Source: Elusimicrobia bacterium RIFCSPLOWO2_01_FULL_64_13 (lineage in GTDB: Bacteria; Elusimicrobiota; Elusimicrobia; 2-02-FULL-39-32). From it: a DNA stretch of 10,176 nucleotides. Position numbers and translations under genes: made by a program. The stretch is taken from the NCBI GenBank assembly GCA_001800095.1, contig MGUT01000008.1, forward strand, positions 1-10,176. The letters run 5' to 3'. Under the pieces are notes generated by a model. It did not search any database. It was not told the DNA's origin and worked only from the letters and a program-made list of their open reading frames with translations. Below are positions 6,500 through 10,176 of the stretch, piece after piece. Each line of letters opens with the position of its first letter. Position 1 is the first letter of the stretch.

Positions 6500-7270
6500 C
6501 TATGATGCCGTCCCGGCCGTCAAAATCTCAACGGACGCCGACGTGCCCAGCCGCGTCGCTCCCGCCTGGATGAGGGAGCGGGCGAATTCGTACGTGCGGA
6601 TGCCTCCGGAAGCCTTGATCCCGATCTTCGGGCCGGCCGCCTCGCGCAGGATGCGCACGTCCTCCACGGTCGCGCCGCCTCCCGCGAAACCCGTCGACGT
6701 CTTCACGAAATCCGCCCCGGCCTCCCGCGCGATCACGCACCCTTCCACCTTCTGCGCCAGGGTCAGGAGCGAGGTCTCGAGAATGACCTTGAGGACCTTG
6801 CCGGCGCAGGCCTCGCGCACGGCCCGGACGTCTTCGAGGACCTCCCGCGGCTTGCCGGACTTGAGCGGCCCCAGGGCGATCACCATGTCCAGCTCATCGG
6901 CGCCGTCGCGGACGGCCTCGGCCGCCTCGGCGGCCTTGATGCCCGTCACGTGCGAGCCGAACGGGAACCCGACCACGGCGCAGACTTTGACGGAAGTCCC
7001 TTTCAAACTCTGCGACGCCAAACGCGCCCAGCAAGGGTTCACGCACACGGCGGCAAAGCCGTAGGAGACCGCTTCCCGGCAAAGCCCCTTGATCTCCGAT
7101 TCCACGGCGTCGGGTTTCAAAAGAGTGTGGTCGATCATCCCGGCCAGCCAATGGCGGGAGCCCTCGGCCGGTTTCCCGGCCGGCCTCGGGAACGCCTTCC
7201 AGGCCGCGGGAGCCCCCGTAAAGACCTTGCCGGCCGTCCCCACCGTCACCCTGGATTTGCCGCTCTCCAT
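6500..7270 (-). CDS. deoC: Deoxyribose-phosphate aldolase (DERA, class I) with an N-terminal extension
   Basis: Cleaves 2-deoxyribose-5-phosphate to glyceraldehyde-3-phosphate and acetaldehyde; this is probably the signature enzyme of the compartment. The protein has 256 residues. The TIM-barrel core starts at about residue 42 with LAGMIDHTLLKPDA. Key features are CVNPCW, the proton-relay region ADELDMVIALG (Asp128), the Schiff-base lysine in ADFVKTSTGF (Lys190), the second active-site lysine in IKASGGIRT (Lys219), and the phosphate-binding GATRLGTS near the end. Compact bacterial DERAs begin close to the IDHTLLKP motif, so about 40 residues are extra here. They are rich in Gly, Ala, Pro and Lys and contain GKVFTGAPAAWKAFP. 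They could be an encapsulation or scaffolding tail, but no clear amphipathic helix is evident. The ATG at 7270 has no obvious ribosome site; it follows the BMC-P stop by 10 nt. Confidence 0.94.
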   Translation of the reverse strand: MESGKSRVTVGTAGKVFTGAPAAWKAFPRPAGKPAEGSRHWLAGMIDHTLLKPDAVESEIKGLCREAVSYGFAAVCVNPCWARLASQSLKGTSVKVCAVVGFPFGSHVTGIKAAEAAEAVRDGADELDMVIALGPLKSGKPREVLEDVRAVREACAGKVLKVILETSLLTLAQKVEGCVIAREAGADFVKTSTGFAGGGATVEDVRILREAAGPKIGIKASGGIRTYEFARSLIQAGATRLGTSASVEILTAGTAS

Positions 7271-7280
7271 ACCGGATGCT

Positions 7281-7577
7281 TCAGTGGTACTGGACGGTCC
7301 TGCCGCCGGCGGCGGCGATGTCCACGATGCCCGCGACGGCCAGGCGCACCGGCGCGGACGGATTTTTCAGGATGGCGCGCGCGGAATTGCCCTCATCCAC
7401 CAACAGCACCGTGTCTCCCGGTCCCGCTCCGAACCGCGCGTCCACGGCCAGGGCCGGCTCTCCCGTCACTTTCCCGCTGCCGCATTCGATGTCCGCGACC
7501 AAAAGGAGTTTGACGCCGGCCAGTCCCGGGTGCTTCCGGGTCGCCCAAACGTTGCCGACCACGCGGGCGACCCTCAT
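7281..7577 (-). CDS. eutN: BMC-P pentameric vertex protein, EutN/CcmL family (second copy)
   Basis: A second vertex protein of 98 residues. It begins MRVARVVGNVWATRKHPGL, followed by VKLLLVADI, the family strand LAVDARFGAGPGDTVLLVDEG, and the end AVAGIVDIAAAGGRTVQYH. This copy keeps the canonical GAGPGD turn better than the first copy. The ATG at 7575-7577 shares ATGA with the upstream BMC-P stop and has no clear ribosome site of its own, so it is probably translated by coupling. The same frame stays open upstream to 7928, but that stretch is arginine/glycine-rich shadow of the first BMC-P gene. DERA starts 10 nt downstream. Several BMC-P genes per locus are common among BMC operons. Confidence 0.93.
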   Translation of the reverse strand: MRVARVVGNVWATRKHPGLAGVKLLLVADIECGSGKVTGEPALAVDARFGAGPGDTVLLVDEGNSARAILKNPSAPVRLAVAGIVDIAAAGGRTVQYH

Positions 7578-7888
7578 CCCGACACTTTCGGCCGGAGGGC
7601 GGCGGTCCAATCCTGCAGATTCACCCCGTCGACGATGCCCAGAACCGCCGCGTCCACGGGCGGGGTGTCCGAGAGGGATTTCCCTCCCATGGCCACCGCC
7701 GCTTCCCGCGCCGCCACCCAGAAAACGAATTCGCCCGCGCCGGATCCCACGGTGTCCACCGCCACGATCGCCTCTCCGTCCGGCTCGCGCCGCCAGGTCA
7801 TGGGCTGGAGGATGAGCAGCCTGGCCCCTTCCAGGCTCTCCACTTTCCGGGAAGCCATCACCCGTCCGATCACTTTGGCGGCTTGCAT
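7574..7888 (-). CDS. eutN: BMC-P pentameric vertex protein, EutN/CcmL family (first copy)
   Basis: A shell vertex protein that caps the corners of the microcompartment as pentamers. It has 104 residues. EutN/CcmL landmarks are the start AKVIGRVMASRKVESLEGARLL, the central strand IVAVDTVGSGAGEFVFWVAA (the usual D-x-x-GAGxGD region, here with EFVFW), and the closing DAAVLGIVDGVNL. The ATG at 7888 lies inside the end of rpiB (19-nt overlap) and is preceded by GGAGAGG. The stop overlaps the next BMC-P start as ATGA. It differs clearly from the second copy at the charged loop (MTWRREPDG) and in the strand after the GAG motif, so the two may occupy different vertices or interact with different hexamers. 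The family call is firm; the division of labour is unknown. Confidence 0.93.
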   Translation of the reverse strand: MQAAKVIGRVMASRKVESLEGARLLILQPMTWRREPDGEAIVAVDTVGSGAGEFVFWVAAREAAVAMGGKSLSDTPPVDAAVLGIVDGVNLQDWTAALRPKVSG

Positions 7889-8325
7889 GACCTCTCCAAA
7901 TCCGATATTTTTCCGACCCGCCGCTCATGCCGCCCGCCGGCGAACGGCGTTTTGAGCCAGGCCAGCAGCATCCGCTCCGTCAGGGACTGGGACAGCATTT
8001 TCGCCGACAAGCACATCACGTTGGCCCCGTTATGCTCGCTCGCCAGGACGGCGGTCCGGACGTTCCAGCAGACCGCGGCGCGCACGCCGGGAAATTTGTT
8101 CGCCGCCATGGCCATCCCGATCCCGGTCCCGCACACCAGCACCCCCCGGTCCGCCCGGCCTTCCGACACGTCCCGGGCCACCCGGGCGGCGTAATCGGGA
8201 TAGTCGCAGGATTCCTCCGAACCGCATCCGGCGTCGCGGACCTCATGCCCCATTTTCGCCAGGACGGCCAGGATCCGGGCCTTTCTTTTGAATCCGGCGT
8301 GGTCCGCTCCGACCGCGATGCGCAA
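7870..8325 (-). CDS. rpiB: Ribose-5-phosphate isomerase B (RpiB/LacAB family)
   Basis: Interconverts ribose-5-phosphate and ribulose-5-phosphate, or a related aldose/ketose phosphate pair. The protein has 151 residues, the normal RpiB length. Landmarks are GADHAGF (Asp8, His9), SCDYPDYA, the anion-hole/catalytic loop GVLVCGTGIGM with catalytic Cys65, AANKFPGVRAA, ASEHNGANV with His98, and the phosphate-binding GGRHERRV near the C-terminus. These match E. coli RpiB Cys66, His99 and the C-terminal Arg/His cluster. The start is TTG at 8325, chosen because an almost ideal AAGGAGG lies four bases upstream and the family N-terminus begins here. It overlaps the first BMC-P gene by 19 nt. RpiB beside DERA in a BMC locus is typical of sugar-phosphate-utilising compartments. 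Whether it is inside the shell is not shown, and the exact sugar phosphate is unknown. Confidence 0.94.
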   Translation of the reverse strand: MRIAVGADHAGFKRKARILAVLAKMGHEVRDAGCGSEESCDYPDYAARVARDVSEGRADRGVLVCGTGIGMAMAANKFPGVRAAVCWNVRTAVLASEHNGANVMCLSAKMLSQSLTERMLLAWLKTPFAGGRHERRVGKISDLERSCKPPK

Positions 8326-8329
8326 GTCT

Positions 8330-8336
8330 CCTCCTT
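8330..8336 (-). promoter_or_regulatory. Strong Shine-Dalgarno that fixes the TTG start of rpiB
   Basis: The minus strand reads AAGGAGG, ending four bases before TTG at 8323-8325, and it begins just after the BMC-T stop. No ATG or GTG at a family-consistent position competes, so TTG is the best start. Confidence 0.8.
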
Positions 8337-8337
8337 C

Positions 8338-8889
8338 CTACTGGGTCAGCACTTGCAGCAGCGCCTTATGGGCGTAGGGGATCACGATCGATGAGACCAG
8401 GGCGCCCTCCTTCTTGACGCTCTCCGCTCCGGCCGCCACCGCGGCGCGCACCGCGCCCACTTCTCCCGTCAAAGTGATGAACCCCTTGCCTCCGGCGCCC
8501 CTGCCGGGAAAGACCTCGATCAACGTCACCGCCGCCTTCTTCGCCGCCGCGTCCGCGGCCAGGACGGTCGCGGTGACGTCCCGGGTCTCGATCACGCCCA
8601 CGGCCTCGATCTGGCCGACCTTGATCCTGGACTTGAGGGCCGGCAGCACCTGCTCGTGGATGTTGGGGATCAGGGCGTAGTCCAAAAGGGTCTGGTCCGC
8701 GACCGCGATCCCCGCCTGGAGGGACTGCTCGACCTCGGCCTGCTCCCCGCCGATCAGAACGACGTATTTGCCGCGGGGGATGGCCTGGCTGTGGAGCAGA
8801 TCCACCTCCGCCATCTTCATCATCGCGTCGATCGCTTCGATCCCTTTGGCGATCGAACTTAGCTCCAAGAACCCTATGGCCGGTTTCAC
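8338..8889 (-). CDS. pduT: Tandem-domain BMC-T shell protein, PduT-like
   Basis: A trimeric microcompartment shell protein of 183 residues, with two BMC domains at about 4-85 and 95-180. Domain 1 opens with AIGFLELSSIAKGIEAIDAM, close to the PduT N-terminus. Domain 2 contains AVGVIETRDVTATVLAADAA, ITLTGEVGAVRAAVAAGAES and the end strand IVIPYAHKALL. Length is normal for PduT. Salmonella PduT holds a [4Fe-4S] cluster at the trimer pore through Cys38; here the matching loop is SQAIPRGK, with Pro at 38 and no cysteine in the loop, so a pore Fe-S cluster of that kind is not expected. Translation starts at GTG (8889) with GGGGGAGG seven bases upstream. It lies 16 nt after the PilZ gene and 12 nt before rpiB. 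The family is clear; pore function and cargo passage cannot be read from the sequence. Confidence 0.94.
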   Translation of the reverse strand: MKPAIGFLELSSIAKGIEAIDAMMKMAEVDLLHSQAIPRGKYVVLIGGEQAEVEQSLQAGIAVADQTLLDYALIPNIHEQVLPALKSRIKVGQIEAVGVIETRDVTATVLAADAAAKKAAVTLIEVFPGRGAGGKGFITLTGEVGAVRAAVAAGAESVKKEGALVSSIVIPYAHKALLQVLTQ

Positions 8890-8896
8890 CGATGTG

Positions 8897-8904
8897 CCTC
8901 CCCC
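8897..8904 (-). promoter_or_regulatory. Shine-Dalgarno for the BMC-T gene
   Basis: The minus strand reads GGGGGAGG with a 7-nt spacer to a GTG codon at 8887-8889. This supports the GTG start of the BMC-T gene. Confidence 0.8.
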
Positions 8905-8905
8905 A

Positions 8906-9328
8906 TCATTTCCGCTTGAGCAGTTTCTCCCGAAGGAGACGGTCCTGCTCGGCGCGGATGCGCATGATGTAGTCGTTGAGTTTGAGATGCTCCTTCAAGT
9001 CCCGGTAATCCTGGATGAAAAACTCGACTCCGTAGACCCATCGCCTGGCCGAGGCGCGGCTGGCGTGGCGAACGACGCCGGCCAGGTCCATGGACAGCCC
9101 GTTCTCCAATAAAAAGATGCTCCGCACCCGGCAGGCATCCGGGATCTCGGTGCGGGAATTGAACCGCATGCCCCGCAGGGACAGGTCCACGAGCTTCCCT
9201 TCTCCCCGCACCCCGTCGGAGGTGAGGAAACTGACCGGGCTGCCTTCGATGATGCGGATGAAGCGCCGGCGCTCCTCGGTCGTGCGGCCGCGGGGGGGAC
9301 GCCGGCCCTGCGATCGGCGCGGGCTCAT
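8906..9328 (-). CDS. PilZ-domain protein, putative c-di-GMP receptor
   Basis: A 140-residue protein. The start is placed at the ATG at 9328, which overlaps the aldehyde dehydrogenase stop as ATGA and suggests translational coupling. A longer frame from 9358 would add ten residues inside the upstream gene and is less likely. After a basic, disordered-looking N-terminus, the c-di-GMP binding signature is present: RRFIR (Arg21, Arg22, Arg25) and DLSLRG (Asp48, Ser50, Gly53), matching RxxxR and D/NxSxxG. A beta-rich stretch follows (IFLLENGLSMDLAGVVRH, WVYGVEFF), as in PilZ barrels. The C-terminus (about 108-140) is a charged helix, LKEHLKLNDYIMRIRAEQDR. There is no membrane segment or catalytic domain. 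It sits between a BMC enzyme and a BMC shell gene, so it may link shell assembly, enzyme activity or cell positioning to c-di-GMP; that role is inference. Ligand binding looks intact by motif. Confidence 0.88.
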   Translation of the reverse strand: MSPRRSQGRRPPRGRTTEERRRFIRIIEGSPVSFLTSDGVRGEGKLVDLSLRGMRFNSRTEIPDACRVRSIFLLENGLSMDLAGVVRHASRASARRWVYGVEFFIQDYRDLKEHLKLNDYIMRIRAEQDRLLREKLLKRK

Positions 9329-10176
9329 ACGATCCGAAGGTACCCGACCATGGAGCAATGGAGCGGACGCGAAAAGTGGGCGGGCTTGGTCAGGCCGTCT
9401 CCCGTGGGCGTGCCGATGGACATGGTGGCGAATCCCTCGCCCAGGCCCAGTCCCATGAAGGTGGGCCCGTTCTTGACGAAAATGGAGCAGGCCAGGGTCC
9501 GGGCGGCCGCGGTCAGGTGGCCGACGTGCATGGAATAGATGGCGGCGGTGTGGTGGTTGCCGCCTTCGGCCTCCTTGGCGAGCGCGAGAGCGGAATCGAA
9601 ATCCGGCGCGCGCGTCACGGGGAGCACCGGCATCAATTGCTCTATGAATATCCAGTCGTGGCGGTTGGGCACTTCGCCCCAGAGGAGCCGCACGGAGTCC
9701 GGGATCTCGAGATCGATGGCGCGGGCGATGACCGAAGCGTTCTTGCCGACGAGATCCCGGTTCAAGCCCGGCTCCCCCGAACCGGGCGCGGAAATAAAGA
9801 CCTTCGCCGCGAGGGCGTCCATCTGGCTCCCCGTGAGCTCACGGCCCCTCGGGTCCTTCCTCAACGCGGACAGGAGGCCTTCCGCGGCGGCCTCCACCAC
9901 GATGGCCTCCTTCTCTCCCGTGCAGAGGACGCAGTTGTCGAACGACGCTCCCTCGATCAGTCCCCGGGCCGCCTGGACCGGGTCGGCCGTCTCGTCCACG
10001 ATCACGGGGGGATTGCCGGGTCCGGCGCAGATGATCTTGCGGACCGCCCCGGCGCTCATGGCGACTCTGACGATCGCCGGCCCTCCCGTCACGAGCGTGA
10101 GGTCCACGCCGGGATGCTTGAGCAGGGCGAGAACGTTCTCCTGGGATGGCGGCTCGAAACTGTTGATGAGGCCGGC
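9325..10176 (-). CDS. eutE: CoA-acylating aldehyde dehydrogenase, EutE/PduP type (C-terminal part; start lies outside the window)
   Basis: Oxidises an aldehyde (most likely acetaldehyde here) to acyl-CoA with NAD+ and CoA in the microcompartment lumen. The reading frame is open to the right edge, so 283 codons of a protein usually about 460-480 residues long are visible. The frame reads AGLINSFEPPSQENVLALLK before a GTG at 10107, which is an internal valine and not a start. EutE/PduP landmarks in order are HPGVDLTLVTGGPAIVR, AGPGNPPVIVDETAD, the catalytic-cysteine segment GASFDNCVLCTGEKE (the cysteine of VLC matches EutE), MPVLPVTRAPDFD, and the C-terminal SIFVKNGPTFMGLG and PTGDGLTKP. The N-terminus, where PduP-type enzymes carry an encapsulation peptide, is not in view. 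The stop overlaps the PilZ start as ATGA. In this locus it would consume acetaldehyde made by DERA. Family assignment is firm; substrate is inferred from the neighbours. Confidence 0.93.
   Translation of the reverse strand, partial: AGLINSFEPPSQENVLALLKHPGVDLTLVTGGPAIVRVAMSAGAVRKIICAGPGNPPVIVDETADPVQAARGLIEGASFDNCVLCTGEKEAIVVEAAAEGLLSALRKDPRGRELTGSQMDALAAKVFISAPGSGEPGLNRDLVGKNASVIARAIDLEIPDSVRLLWGEVPNRHDWIFIEQLMPVLPVTRAPDFDSALALAKEAEGGNHHTAAIYSMHVGHLTAAARTLACSIFVKNGPTFMGLGLGEGFATMSIGTPTGDGLTKPAHFSRPLHCSMVGYLRIV

Noticed and set aside
7281..7928. A single 215-codon minus-strand frame as one gene
   Set aside because: Its first half is an Arg/Gly-rich shadow of the first BMC-P gene; only the part from 7577 is a real EutN-type protein.
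9329..9358. Earlier ATG giving a PilZ protein ten residues longer
   Set aside because: It lies deeper in the aldehyde dehydrogenase gene; the ATGA overlap at 9325-9328 is the more natural coupled start.
10105..10107. GTG as the start of the aldehyde dehydrogenase
   Set aside because: The frame continues upstream with clear family sequence to the window edge, so this is an internal valine.
1..10176. tRNA or rRNA genes, CRISPR array, insertion sequence, phage genes
   Set aside because: The whole window is accounted for by densely packed protein genes; no regularly spaced repeats, transposase motifs or RNA gene signatures were seen.

Overview
All ten complete genes and one partial gene lie on the minus strand and read from the right edge to the left. 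They are packed almost without gaps: the largest gap is 50 nt, there are two four-base ATGA stop/start overlaps, and longer overlaps of 11 and 19 nt. Most of the window is GC-rich, roughly 60-68%. A type IV pilus retraction ATPase and a PilZ protein point to a bacterium with type IV pili. Nothing seen fixes the phylum. A PVC-superphylum, Omnitrophota- or Elusimicrobia-like environmental lineage would fit, but that is a guess.

Right half (about 5833-10176) is a bacterial microcompartment (BMC) locus. In transcription order it holds: the C-terminal part of a CoA-acylating aldehyde dehydrogenase (EutE/PduP type), a PilZ protein, a tandem-domain trimeric shell protein (BMC-T, PduT-like), ribose-5-phosphate isomerase B, two pentameric vertex proteins (BMC-P, EutN/CcmL), deoxyribose-phosphate aldolase with an unusual N-terminal extension, a PduA-like hexameric shell protein (BMC-H), and a small protein with a C-terminal motif resembling parts of EutT/EutQ. 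DERA plus RpiB plus aldehyde dehydrogenase is the signature of the sugar-phosphate-utilising (SPU) class of BMC loci. The likely chemistry is deoxyribose-5-phosphate to glyceraldehyde-3-phosphate plus acetaldehyde inside the shell, with acetaldehyde then oxidised to acetyl-CoA by the dehydrogenase. A phosphotransacylase (PduL type) would be expected but is not in view; it may lie beyond the right edge.

Left half (32-5843) follows directly and looks like a motility or signalling module: a PilT ATPase, two proteins of unrecognised family, and a large three-GAF histidine kinase. The two unrecognised proteins are related at both ends. The longer one carries a DnaA-type AAA+ ATPase domain inserted between two proline-rich linkers, and it lacks the DnaA lid and DNA-binding domains.

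The points most worth a second look are the DnaA-like insertion in the paralogous pair, the patchwork base composition inside the histidine kinase gene, a PilZ (c-di-GMP) protein translationally coupled into a BMC operon, and a perfect 22-bp palindrome inside the small BMC-associated gene.
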